Part shown: one piece after another, positions 1-7,566 of the stretch
How the letters are laid out: every line of letters starts with the position of its first letter
How positions within the stretch are numbered: the stretch's first letter is position 1
From: Chitinophagaceae bacterium UBA3961
GTDB lineage: Bacteria; Bacteroidota; Bacteroidia; Chitinophagales; Chitinophagaceae
DNA: 18,110 bases
Direction: 5' to 3'
NCBI GenBank assembly: GCA_002385265.1
Contig: DGDD01000296.1
Coordinates: forward strand, 1-18,110
The notes under the pieces: generated by a model
Told to the model about the DNA's origin: nothing
What the model saw: the letters and a program-made list of their open reading frames with translations, nothing else
Database searches by the model: none
Program-made: the position numbers and the translations under genes

Positions 1-819
1 TTTCTTATCGACATTAAATCACTCAACGGAAAGCAATTTGAACTTTCTTTGAAAATGCCCGCTTTCCTTAAGCCTTTCGAATTCGACATCCGTAGCATCC
101 TTTCTTCGAAGCTCGGTCGTGGTACTGTAGATTGTATCATCAGTTTGAAAGAAAGTGGACAGGCAAAACCCGTTAGCATCAATATCAATTTGGCGAAAGC
201 ATATTACCAACCCATCGCTGAACTTTCGAAAGAATTAAACTTGGATTCTTCTCAAATTCTAAGCAGCATCCTGAAACTTCCCGAAGTAATTACACCAACC
301 GGAGAAACCCTCACCGATAAAGAATGGGAAGAATTTAAAAAAGTGATCGATGCCGCTATTGATGACCTTAGCCTTCACCGTGCAGAAGAAGGCAAGAGCC
401 TCGAAGCAGATCTTTTGTTACGAATCGAGAATATTCGCACCCAACAAGACGAAGTGATCAAACTGGAGCCAATGCGCAAACAAAAAATCAAAGACGGTCT
501 CGTAAAAGTACTCGAAGAGAATGTTGGGAAAGACAGTTACGATAAAAACCGCCTTGAACAAGAGATCATTTACTACATTGAAAAAATTGATATCAGCGAA
601 GAACAAGTGCGCTTGAAAAACCACTGCGAATACTTCCGTCAAATTTTGGCTGAAGACGGCGAAGGAAAAGGAAAGAAATTGTCCTTTGTACTTCAGGAAA
701 TTGGAAGAGAGATCAATACTACCGGAGCCAAGGCATATGATAGCACCATTCAAAAAGCGGTTGTTATTATGAAAGATGAGCTGGAAAAAGCAAAAGAACA
801 GGTCTTAAATGTACTCTAA
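1..819 (+). CDS. yicC: YicC/YloC-family endoribonuclease (5' end outside window)
   Basis: The reading frame is open from base 1 and starts in mid-protein (FLIDIKSLNGKQFELSLKMP), which matches the 'EIKSLNGKQFD' stretch near the N-terminus of YicC proteins, so the start codon lies upstream of the window. The visible 272 residues cover most of the YicC N-terminal domain and the whole C-terminal DUF1732 domain (about the last 85 residues: EEQVRLKNH, GKKLSFVLQEIGREINT, AYDSTIQKAVVIMKDELEK). The family is known as a conserved bacterial protein with endoribonuclease activity implicated in RNA turnover. The charged helical middle (KLEPMRKQKIKDGLVKVLEE) is typical. gldH follows 39 nt after the stop, with a promoter-like box between, so it probably has its own promoter. 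The family call is firm; the cellular role is from family knowledge only. Confidence 0.93.
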   Translation, partial: FLIDIKSLNGKQFELSLKMPAFLKPFEFDIRSILSSKLGRGTVDCIISLKESGQAKPVSININLAKAYYQPIAELSKELNLDSSQILSSILKLPEVITPTGETLTDKEWEEFKKVIDAAIDDLSLHRAEEGKSLEADLLLRIENIRTQQDEVIKLEPMRKQKIKDGLVKVLEENVGKDSYDKNRLEQEIIYYIEKIDISEEQVRLKNHCEYFRQILAEDGEGKGKKLSFVLQEIGREINTTGAKAYDSTIQKAVVIMKDELEKAKEQVLNVL

Positions 820-833
820 TTCCTTGCTATCCT

Positions 834-841
834 TAATTTTG
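834..841 (+). promoter_or_regulatory. Bacteroidota-type -7 promoter box for gldH
   Basis: TAATTTTG is an exact match to the Bacteroidota -7 consensus TAnnTTTG, 18 nt before the proposed gldH start. No convincing TTG-type -33 element is seen at the usual spacing. It would drive gldH and the two-component genes behind it. Confidence 0.55.
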
Positions 842-858
842 CAGAAAAATTGACTTCC

Positions 859-1329
859 TTGAAAAAACTAGTCTTCCCGATAGTGATCTTAATGTTGGCA
901 CTGGTTGGTTGCCGGCCCAATGGAGTATTTGAGAAAAATATTTCAATACCCGAGCACGCTTGGAACAGTCAATTCAAACCAAGTATTCAATTTACCGTAG
1001 AAGATACTACTTCATTGTACCGCATTTATGTAGTGTTTCGTCATACCGACGCCTATCGTTACAAAAATGTTTGGATGACCATCACTGTTCAACCCCCCGG
1101 TGATTTCGCATATGTGAATCGCAAAAACCTGACCCTTGCTACCGACGAACGAGGCTGGTTGGGTAGTGGAATGGATGACATCTTCGAACACCGAATTTTA
1201 TTGGATGCTAGTCCATCTCGCTTCCCTAAAAAAGGCGTATATACCTTTACACTCGCCCAAATTATGCGTGAAGACCCGCTGGAACACGTGATGAATGCCG
1301 GTATCCGCATTGAAAAGGTGACTAATTAA
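859..1329 (+). CDS. gldH: Gliding motility lipoprotein GldH
   Basis: GldH is an outer-envelope lipoprotein needed for gliding motility and linked to type IX secretion in Bacteroidota. The protein is 156 residues with a signal peptide (MKKLVFPIVILMLALVGC) whose lipobox LVGC puts the acylated cysteine at residue 18. The body carries family hallmarks: VFEKNISIPEHAWNSQFKP, YVVFRHTDAYRYKNVW, PPGD, and LTLATDERGWLGSGMDDIFE. I chose the TTG at 859 because it gives a compact lipoprotein signal starting MKKL; a TTG three codons upstream (850) would add MTS and is possible. No in-frame ATG leaves a usable signal peptide, so the start codon is probably the rare TTG. The histidine kinase gene begins 2 nt after the stop, so the genes form an operon. 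Confidence 0.9.
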   Translation: MKKLVFPIVILMLALVGCRPNGVFEKNISIPEHAWNSQFKPSIQFTVEDTTSLYRIYVVFRHTDAYRYKNVWMTITVQPPGDFAYVNRKNLTLATDERGWLGSGMDDIFEHRILLDASPSRFPKKGVYTFTLAQIMREDPLEHVMNAGIRIEKVTN

Positions 1330-1331
1330 TA

Positions 1332-2315
1332 ATGATAAAGTCGAAATTCAGGGTAATTACCTATGTATACTGGATCCTGCTGTTATATATTATAGCAGCA
1401 CTGGTATGGTGGTTTATTTCCTTGGAGCGTCAAAATCAGCAGATGTATTTGTTTAAATACCAGCAACTGGTAGGACAAAACAATGGACTGGAAAACACCA
1501 CTCGATTTGAGGAGGCAAAGCATCAACTGATCGACGAAAAAGAACGCAATTCTAAAAAATACATCGGCGAGGGGGCTACATTCCTTGCTTTAATATTATT
1601 AGGCGCTGCGTTTGTATACCGCTCTGTTCGCAAACAGTGGCAAATTCAACAGCAACAGCAGAATTTCATGATGGCCATTACACACGAACTTAAAACCCCC
1701 ATCGCCGTAGCCAAGCTCAACCTCGAAACCCTTCAAAAACACCAACTCGAAGAAACCAAAAGACAAAAGATATTACAAATGACCATTCAGGAAACCAACC
1801 GACTGAATGCGCTCACCAACAATATCCTCGTTTCCTCTCAACTGGAAGGAAACAGCTACCGTGCTTCTAAAGAAGAAATCAATTTGACCGATCTAGTGAA
1901 TGCGTGCATTCAGGACTTCAAAGTTCGATTCCCCAATAAAAACTGGACCTCCGTCACCGATGCTGATTGTGAAATTGAAGGGGATCCTTTGCTGATCACC
2001 ATTTTAGTCAACAACTTGCTCGAAAACGCGAACAAATACACACCTAACAACCAAATTGTTAAGTGCGAATTAAAAAAAGAGGAACATCGATTAGTACTCA
2101 GCGTTATCGATCTAGGACCAGGCATTCCGAATGAAGAAAAAAGCAAGGTATTCGACAAGTTCTACCGAGTAGGAAATGAAGCCACTCGCACAACCAAAGG
2201 CACGGGCCTAGGACTGTACCTGTGTAAGAAAATTGCTGAAAGCCACCGAGCTACTATTCAAATACGCGACAATAACCCAACAGGCTGTATCTTTACAGTG
2301 ACCTTCAAAATATGA
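1332..2315 (+). CDS. Sensor histidine kinase (HisKA/HATPase)
   Basis: Membrane sensor kinase of 327 residues. Segments in order: TM1 about 12-31, a short periplasmic loop about 32-80 with no recognisable sensor fold, TM2 about 81-96, a Q-rich linker (QIQQQQQN), the HisKA box MAITHELKTP with phosphoacceptor H118, the N box NNLLENANKYTP, the G1 box DLGPGIP, the F box FDKFYR, and the G2 box KGTGLGLYLCKKIAESH. All catalytic boxes look intact. It sits 2 nt behind gldH, and its stop overlaps the start of the response regulator by 4 nt (ATGA), so the three proteins should be co-transcribed and the kinase and regulator translationally coupled. The signal sensed is unknown; being linked to gldH hints at an envelope or motility cue, which is inference. 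Confidence 0.93.
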   Translation: MIKSKFRVITYVYWILLLYIIAALVWWFISLERQNQQMYLFKYQQLVGQNNGLENTTRFEEAKHQLIDEKERNSKKYIGEGATFLALILLGAAFVYRSVRKQWQIQQQQQNFMMAITHELKTPIAVAKLNLETLQKHQLEETKRQKILQMTIQETNRLNALTNNILVSSQLEGNSYRASKEEINLTDLVNACIQDFKVRFPNKNWTSVTDADCEIEGDPLLITILVNNLLENANKYTPNNQIVKCELKKEEHRLVLSVIDLGPGIPNEEKSKVFDKFYRVGNEATRTTKGTGLGLYLCKKIAESHRATIQIRDNNPTGCIFTVTFKI

Positions 2316-3019
2316 GTCAAAAATTATCGATACTACTGGTAGAAGATGAAGAGAATCTTCATGAAGCACTCCGTCTGAATTTAGAATTGGAAGGCTATGA
2401 AGTTACTTCTGCTTATGATGGAGCACAGGCCTTGGAAAAAGTAGCGTCCGAATATTTCGATTTGATCATTTTGGATGTTATGCTACCAGAAGCCGATGGC
2501 ATCCATGTTACGGAAACCATCCGTGTTCGCAACAATGAAGTGCCCATTCTCATCCTCAGCGCGAAAAACAATAGTTCCGACAAAGTATTGGGCTTGAAAA
2601 AAGGTGCTGACGACTACATGACCAAGCCTTTCAATTTAGAAGAACTGCTCCTTCGCGTTCATAAATTGATCGAAAAGAATAAAAAGCTGCAAGACAAAGA
2701 GACGGTTGGAAACACGTATTCATTCGGGAAAAACCAAGTCGATTTTAAGGCGCAAGAAGCAGTGAATAAAAACGGAGAAAAAATTCAGTTGAGTAAGAAA
2801 GAAGCCATGTTGCTGAAGTTGCTCATTGAAAACAAAAACGAAGTAGTTCCAAGAGAAAAGATTCTTCAAACGGTTTGGGGCTACAATGTTTATCCTACTA
2901 CCAGAACCATCGATAATTTCATTCTCAACTTCCGGAAATACTTTGAAGAAGACAGCAGAAATCCGATTTATTTCCACTCGGTGAGAGGGGTTGGATATAA
3001 GTATACGGAAGAGAATTAA
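2312..3019 (+). CDS. OmpR/PhoB-family response regulator
   Basis: Cytoplasmic DNA-binding partner of the kinase just upstream. Residues 5-120 form the receiver domain: acidic pair E11/D12, phospho-acceptor D55 in LIILDVMLP, switch residue S83 in LILSAK, and conserved K105 in MTKPF. Residues about 135-233 form a winged-helix trans_reg_C domain with the typical ending TTRTIDNFILNFRKYF ... HSVRGVGYKY. Length (235 aa) is normal for the family. The ATG overlaps the kinase stop in ATGA, which fixes the start. No target operator can be named from the sequence. It is the last gene of the operon; a repeat-filled gap follows. Confidence 0.95.
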   Translation: MSQKLSILLVEDEENLHEALRLNLELEGYEVTSAYDGAQALEKVASEYFDLIILDVMLPEADGIHVTETIRVRNNEVPILILSAKNNSSDKVLGLKKGADDYMTKPFNLEELLLRVHKLIEKNKKLQDKETVGNTYSFGKNQVDFKAQEAVNKNGEKIQLSKKEAMLLKLLIENKNEVVPREKILQTVWGYNVYPTTRTIDNFILNFRKYFEEDSRNPIYFHSVRGVGYKYTEEN

Positions 3020-3025
3020 TACAAG

Positions 3026-3335
3026 TTTTGAGTTATTGAGTTTTAAGTTATTTAGTTTTCGCGGCTTCGCGGCTTGGGGTGTTCACCGCAAAGCGCAGAG
3101 GAGCCACGAAGACTGTATTTTTCTTTCACCGCGGCGGCGCAGCGATCGCAGCGGATTCGCAGCGGTTTTCCTATCCTCGTATCCTCGCTTCCCGCAACGG
3201 CTTAGCCTGCGGGACTAAAATTTACTCCGCTTCGCTTCGTAAATTTCAGCCTGCTCCCGGCTGTTTCATTATTACTTATTAATTCTTAATTACCCCTGGC
3301 TGTTCCATTATTAATTCTTAATTATCAACTTTTAA
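3026..3335 (+). repeat. Composite intergenic repeat, copy E1
   Basis: This fills the 327-bp gap between the convergent response regulator and batD genes; no gene is credible in it. Modules in order: an AT stretch with AGTTATTGAGTTTT (3031-3044); C (TTCACCGCAAAGCGCAGAGG, 3083-3102); B (3128-3165, CACCGCGGCGGCGCAGCG plus two more GCAGCG units); A-like (CCTATCCTCGTATCCTCG); D (CTTCCCGCAACGGCT, 3188-3202); and two tandem N-AT modules (GGCTGTTYCATTATTA at 3259 and 3298). Two stem-loops lie within it: CCCGCA/TGCGGG (3191-3196 with 3208-3213) and AAATTTAC/GTAAATTT (3218-3225 with 3239-3246). The modules recur in the same order in the other large gaps. The first 24 nt of B are identical to the inverted copy at 17126-17149. 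Confidence 0.8.
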
Positions 3336-3346
3336 TTACTTCAGAA

Positions 3347-5104
3347 CTAGCTCTCAGGAAATGATTCAATAAGATCTTGAGCAGTGTGCAAGGCATTCAT
3401 TGCTATTTCTTCATTGGTAGCAGAACCTGCATACAACACATTGGTGTTAAGAGCTAACAAGGCTGTCGCCATTTTAATTTTTTCTTCTTGAAGGCCGGCA
3501 GCTTGCAAGCAGCGTTCCATACCTGCTTTGGTTTGATTGGTTGGATTCAACCTGAATCGCTCTTGAAGCTCCATCCAGATTCCCTTCTGAATTAATTCGT
3601 GGGTTTTTATAAAGTCGCCCTCATACAAACTCTTCTTAGCGGGCTCCAAATGATCAATTTTCTGAATAGGCTCTTGCTCCTTAGTTTCCATTTGCAGCGA
3701 CTGCTTTTCTTTTTTAGACTTTCTCCATTGCACGGCTATTGAAGCTAAAATAACAAGAGCAATGCCCGCAAAGTAATAATACTGAATAGGAGTACCGGCA
3801 CTCACACCATCGGTTACATAGGCTTTTGTTGCCGTGTCTTTAACCAAGTTTGAAACAGCTATTTTAAGTTCGTTGGAGCGAGCTGTTTTGTACGACTTGG
3901 TTTCCGGATCGAAATATGAAAATGCAATAACCGGGAGTGTAACAGCACCACTATCCGGCGCAGTAAATTGATATTGAAAAACCTTGTTTCCTTTCAATGG
4001 ATATTGACCTCTTATCAGGTTTTCTTTTACTTCAGGCTCGGCTGTGTCTACACCTTTGGGCCAATTCACTTCAGGTGCTACAATCAAAGGGAAATTACCG
4101 GTACCCATAACTACAAATCGGACGGGGATCAATGATCCCGGCGCTACAGTCGCTTGATCGGTTTCCAATTTTACTTCGAACTGACCAACCGCACCCGTCT
4201 TGGTACTACCATTCGGTAAAGGCAATACGGTAAGATGAAGATCATTCGATTCAATCAAAACTTTTTCCTTTATAGGCGCTGCGTTTTTATTCATCATTCG
4301 CTCCAAGTTTGAAGCTCCGCCCGCTTTAGAAACCGTAATAACCGATTGTATACTCGCTTTTTCTAAATGATAGGATCCGGCCTGCAATGGGAATAACTGC
4401 ACTTGCCGAAGATTCAATACATAGTAGTTCACTCCGTTTACTCGCTCAACCTCCGCATCTTTTTCGTAATCGTCTACCATTTCAACAACGCTGAAACCGG
4501 TGAATGAAGGGCGTTTCAATACAGAAGAGTTGGACTGCATTCTGGTATATTGCTTATAACTAACCATTACCGCCTCTCCTTCATAACAGGTTTTTTTGCT
4601 GCTGGTTGCTTTGATGAAATTATTGGTTGGAAGTAAACTCTGGATACTCTCTCCATCCCGAATAGTAGTAATGGTGCGAACAATTCTGTCGTCTGATTGC
4701 GACGACTTGAACTCATCACCCGAGCCCGGACGTTTGATCTCAAACTCAATGGGTTCAGAAATCAATTTCTTCCCGTCGACTATTGCGGTTGCGGCGCCGA
4801 TCCGGAACACCCCTGAACTTTGGCAGGTAACCACCAATACTTTCGTCTTTACGTTTTGCAATCCTTTTCCGCCCGGTATGATCGATTGACTTTCATTTAT
4901 ATAACTATCGTACACCTCAACCATGGGCATTTTAGGTTCCGTAATTGCTTGAACCTTATCACCCCCCTCTACAATAAACTGAATTTGAAAACTAACTCCG
5001 GGAAGCAGTACTCCATCACTCACGGCAGCATAGAACCTCGGCTGGCCTATAGCCAGAAAGGCAGAAAGCGATACCAATAATGTGAGGAGTAGTCGAATAT
5101 TCAT
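3347..5104 (-). CDS. batD: BatD-like membrane protein
   Basis: This 585-residue protein has a signal peptide (about 1-20, MNIRLLLTLLVSLSAFLAIG), a long periplasmic region of beta-sandwich character, one membrane helix at about 442-460 (YYYFAGIALVILASIAVQW), and a charged cytoplasmic tail of about 125 residues. The N-terminal region (VSDGVLLPGVSFQIQFIVEG ... QSIIPGGKG) matches the BatD family of the Bacteroides 'aerotolerance' Bat cluster, thought to work with von Willebrand A-domain proteins and MoxR ATPases in envelope stress. The mechanism is not established. The usual neighbours batA, batB, batC and batE are absent here, so the gene is orphaned, or the cluster is split. The SDR gene lies 53 nt upstream on the same strand and may be co-transcribed. 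batD's 3' end faces repeat copy E1. Confidence 0.82.
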   Translation of the reverse strand: MNIRLLLTLLVSLSAFLAIGQPRFYAAVSDGVLLPGVSFQIQFIVEGGDKVQAITEPKMPMVEVYDSYINESQSIIPGGKGLQNVKTKVLVVTCQSSGVFRIGAATAIVDGKKLISEPIEFEIKRPGSGDEFKSSQSDDRIVRTITTIRDGESIQSLLPTNNFIKATSSKKTCYEGEAVMVSYKQYTRMQSNSSVLKRPSFTGFSVVEMVDDYEKDAEVERVNGVNYYVLNLRQVQLFPLQAGSYHLEKASIQSVITVSKAGGASNLERMMNKNAAPIKEKVLIESNDLHLTVLPLPNGSTKTGAVGQFEVKLETDQATVAPGSLIPVRFVVMGTGNFPLIVAPEVNWPKGVDTAEPEVKENLIRGQYPLKGNKVFQYQFTAPDSGAVTLPVIAFSYFDPETKSYKTARSNELKIAVSNLVKDTATKAYVTDGVSAGTPIQYYYFAGIALVILASIAVQWRKSKKEKQSLQMETKEQEPIQKIDHLEPAKKSLYEGDFIKTHELIQKGIWMELQERFRLNPTNQTKAGMERCLQAAGLQEEKIKMATALLALNTNVLYAGSATNEEIAMNALHTAQDLIESFPES

Positions 5105-5157
5105 ACGAAAACGAAAAGTTCGGTTCTAATAGGTCGAAAAAATAGCAGGAAAGTTGC

Positions 5158-5859
5158 TTATAGATCTCCTAATTGTGGACGAAGTACAATTTCTTCTATA
5201 CAAGCCTGCGGTGAAAGCTGAGCAGCGGCAAAGATCATCTTAGCTACATCATCCGCTTCCATGATCCGTTGAGGGTCTATCCCCGAACCACTCCAGGAAT
5301 CAGAATAAGCGGCCCCAGGTAATACATGGGTTACTTTGATGCCATGCGGCTTCATTTCTTCTCTTAAATTTTTAGAGAACCCATAGAGCGCAAACTTAGA
5401 AATGCTGTAAGCTCCACCATTGGCATACGCATTCAAAGAAGCGATGGAGCACATATTGAAAACATGTCCTTGCTTGGCTTTGATCATATCAGGAATTAGT
5501 AAGCGCGTTAAATGATAGGCACTCATCAAATTCACTTGGAGAAGGGCATCCAAACTTCCTTCCGGCTCACTGTGCACACTGCCCGGATAAAAAATACCGG
5601 CATTGTTTACCAATACATCAACCGATTTCCCATCTTCCATCACCCATTTGCCAAAATTCTTTACTGCTGCCTCGCTCGACAAATCGACTGACTGAATATT
5701 CACGGTCGATTGAGGGAAGCGGGCTTGAATCGAGGCAGCTGTTTCTTTCAGTGCATCCAATCCTCTGGCACAAATAAACAATTGAACACCTAAACCGGCA
5801 AACTGTTCTGCAACGGCTCTTCCCAATCCTTTGGAAGCGCCTGTAATAACCACTTTCAT
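5158..5859 (-). CDS. SDR-family NAD(P)-dependent oxidoreductase
   Basis: Classical short-chain dehydrogenase/reductase of 233 residues, cytoplasmic. It shows the cofactor motif TGASKGLG (residues 6-13), the structural motif NNAG (85-88), a catalytic Ser in MCSIAS (S138 or S141), and the catalytic YSISK pair Y151/K155, followed by the usual PG after strand six (LPGAAYSDSW). The region after the first strand (ICARGLDALKET) suits NADP binding, since an Arg follows the strand, but this is inference. The substrate cannot be told from sequence. The C-terminus is short, as in the broad YdfG/FabG-like SDR group. It is divergent from the HAD gene with about 64 bp between starts; batD follows downstream. 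Confidence 0.9.
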   Translation of the reverse strand: MKVVITGASKGLGRAVAEQFAGLGVQLFICARGLDALKETAASIQARFPQSTVNIQSVDLSSEAAVKNFGKWVMEDGKSVDVLVNNAGIFYPGSVHSEPEGSLDALLQVNLMSAYHLTRLLIPDMIKAKQGHVFNMCSIASLNAYANGGAYSISKFALYGFSKNLREEMKPHGIKVTHVLPGAAYSDSWSGSGIDPQRIMEADDVAKMIFAAAQLSPQACIEEIVLRPQLGDL

Positions 5860-5878
5860 ATCAAATCAATTATTCCTG

Positions 5879-5919
5879 CAAATTACATCTTCTTTCTGTT
5901 CTCGCTTGTTCGTATTTTG
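5879..5919. promoter_or_regulatory. Possible divergent promoter region (SDR / yjjG)
   Basis: The gap between the two divergent starts holds a near-match to the Bacteroidota -7 box on each strand: TAATTTG on the minus strand (5879-5885) before the SDR gene, and TATTTTG on the plus strand (5913-5919) before the HAD gene. Each is one base shorter than TAnnTTTG and lacks a clear -33 element, so this is tentative. Confidence 0.3.
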
Positions 5920-5923
5920 CGGC

Positions 5924-6631
5924 ATGGAACAGCCCTCTAAGTACACACATGTCTTTTTCGATCTAGATCATACCATTTGGGATTTTGAATCCAATAGTCG
6001 CTTGACCCTTCAACAATTGTACGACGATTTGAACCTCAGAGAAAGAGGTATCGACGATTTCGATCGGTTTCATAAGTGCTATTTACACCACAACGACAAA
6101 CTCTGGGATCGCTATCGCAAAGGGTTCATGAAAGTGGATGAATTGAGATGGAAGCGATTTATGTTAGCCCTACTTGATTTTAAAATTGGCGACGAACCAC
6201 TAGCGCATCAAATGGGAGTAGCCTTTCTAGAACACCTTCCTACCCGTACCATTTTGTTTGCCGACGCGAAAGAAGTGCTGGAATACCTTACCAATAAAGG
6301 CTACGAATTGCATCTCATTACCAATGGCTTCGAAAAAACACAACACAGCAAACTCAAGCACTCGGGCATTGATCATTTTTTTAAAGAAGTCATCACTAGC
6401 GAAGGAAGCAATGCGCTAAAGCCGCATAAAGAAATATTTGAATACGCCTTACAAAAAACAGGCGCCAGTGCCGGTACAAGCATTATGATAGGCGACGACC
6501 CCGAAGTTGATATCAAAGGAGCACAAAATGCCGGCTGGGATCAGATCTATGTGAATCATATCAACAAAGAAATCGACTTTACGCCTACCTATACGGTTTA
6601 TGAGTTGAAGGAGTTGATGGCAATATTGTGA
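5924..6631 (+). CDS. yjjG: YjjG-family HAD nucleotidase
   Basis: HAD-superfamily phosphatase of 235 residues. Motif I is FFDLDHTIWDFE with the nucleophile and general-acid pair D13/D15. The 'DLDHTIWD' form is characteristic of the YjjG branch, 5'-nucleotidases that act on non-canonical pyrimidine nucleotides. Motif II is LITNGF (T133), motif III the Lys in NALKPHKEIF (K166), and motif IV IGDDPEVDIKGAQNAGW (D191/D192). The helical cap occupies about residues 20-105. The frame is open further upstream to 5831, but that extension runs antisense over the SDR gene, so I place the start at the ATG at 5924. The AT-rich repeat module begins directly after the TGA stop. Substrate range is inferred from the family. 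Confidence 0.88.
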   Translation: MEQPSKYTHVFFDLDHTIWDFESNSRLTLQQLYDDLNLRERGIDDFDRFHKCYLHHNDKLWDRYRKGFMKVDELRWKRFMLALLDFKIGDEPLAHQMGVAFLEHLPTRTILFADAKEVLEYLTNKGYELHLITNGFEKTQHSKLKHSGIDHFFKEVITSEGSNALKPHKEIFEYALQKTGASAGTSIMIGDDPEVDIKGAQNAGWDQIYVNHINKEIDFTPTYTVYELKELMAIL

Positions 6632-6673
6632 GAAATTAAGAGTTAAGAATTAAGAATTGAACAGCCGAAAGTA
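6632..6673 (-). repeat. Short AT-N repeat module after the yjjG stop
   Basis: Read on the minus strand this is TTTCGGCTGTTCAATTC followed by TTAATTCTTAACTCTTAATT, the N-AT tail also found in the larger copies at 10502, 11809, 16842 and 18082. It begins immediately after the stop codon, with no C, B or A modules attached, so it is a solo tail. Confidence 0.6.
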
Positions 6674-6732
6674 ACTACTAACCAATTGCTGCTCTCAACG
6701 CGATAAATCGCATTGCTTCGAGTATCATCAAT

Positions 6733-6765
6733 AAAAAAGACCACCGCGATAAATCGGCGGTGGTC
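6733..6765 (-). terminator. Intrinsic terminator of the CPBP-cdsA-psd operon
   Basis: A perfect 9-bp stem GACCACCGC/GCGGTGGTC (6739-6747 with 6757-6765) with a 9-nt loop is followed, on the minus strand, by a T run (complement of AAAAAA at 6733-6738). It lies 114 nt past the psd stop. The 12-mer CGCGATAAATCG in its loop region is repeated at 6699-6710, where it forms a second small palindrome. Confidence 0.8.
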
Positions 6766-6878
6766 CTGAAGTTTAATACAAAAATTTCAATACAATTAGA
6801 CTGCCAAGCTCTTCTCAAGTCGATTCCCTCTATGGTCTCGCAACTTCAACCTGCCCCAATTATTAATTATTAATTACC

Positions 6879-7535
6879 TCAGATTTCCGCCAACACCGTT
6901 ACCCCGCCTTTCACTACCTGATTCAATTCTACTTTAACCTTGGTGCCAACGGGCAACAATACATCAACACGACTACCAAACTTAATGAAACCATATTCAT
7001 CGGTTTGGTTTACTTTCTGACCCACGCTCAAATAGTTAACGATTCTTTTTGCGAGCGCACCTGCAATTTGTTTTACCAAAAATTCTCCGTGTTCATTTTT
7101 CAACACCACAGAGTGGCGTTCGTTTTCGGTAGATGATTTGGGATCCCAAGCCACCAAATATTTTCCTTTGTGATATTTATTGTACACTACTTCACCTGAA
7201 ACCGGATTGCGGTTTTGGTGAACGTTTGCCGGACTCATGAAAATGGATACTTGCAATCTGCGATCGTTGAAGTATTCTACATCAGTGATCTCTTCAATTA
7301 CCACCACTTTTCCGTCTGCAGGACAAATCACCAAATTATCACCTTTGGTCAACACGCGATTCGGCACACGGAAAAAGGATATAATGAAGAGGAGTAGTCC
7401 TATTGTAACAACGAAAATCATCCAACTGATGATGGGCCAATTGAAACTCAACCAATTAAATGAGGCCAAATTGATCAGCGCGAACAAAACGGCCGTAATT
7501 AAAATACTCTTGTAACCTTCCTTGTGAATTGTCAT
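6879..7535 (-). CDS. psd: Phosphatidylserine decarboxylase
   Basis: This enzyme decarboxylates phosphatidylserine to phosphatidylethanolamine. The 218-residue form is the shorter Psd type. Two membrane-anchoring helices come first (about 10-29 and 33-55), then the catalytic domain with D74 in CPADGKV, H106 in PANVHQNRNPVSG, and the self-cleavage site in KFGSRVDVLLP. Cleavage between G187 and S188 would produce the pyruvoyl group. The gene is last in a minus-strand operon behind cdsA (31-nt gap), which makes the CDP-diacylglycerol from which phosphatidylserine is built. A terminator follows. No phosphatidylserine synthase gene is present in the window. All key residues appear intact. Confidence 0.94.
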   Translation of the reverse strand: MTIHKEGYKSILITAVLFALINLASFNWLSFNWPIISWMIFVVTIGLLLFIISFFRVPNRVLTKGDNLVICPADGKVVVIEEITDVEYFNDRRLQVSIFMSPANVHQNRNPVSGEVVYNKYHKGKYLVAWDPKSSTENERHSVVLKNEHGEFLVKQIAGALAKRIVNYLSVGQKVNQTDEYGFIKFGSRVDVLLPVGTKVKVELNQVVKGGVTVLAEI

Positions 7536-7566
7536 GTTGTAAATTTTCAGGCTGCAATTTAGGGTT

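Noticed and set aside
3079..3282. Short open frames in the gap after the response regulator (2991-3218 and 3079-3282)
   Set aside because: They are made of the C, B and D repeat modules read in frame; both are explained by the GC-rich repeat lacking stops.
5831..5923. Longer N-terminus for the yjjG gene
   Set aside because: The extension overlaps the divergent SDR gene and adds a segment not expected before HAD motif I; ATG at 5924 puts motif I at residues 11-22 as usual.
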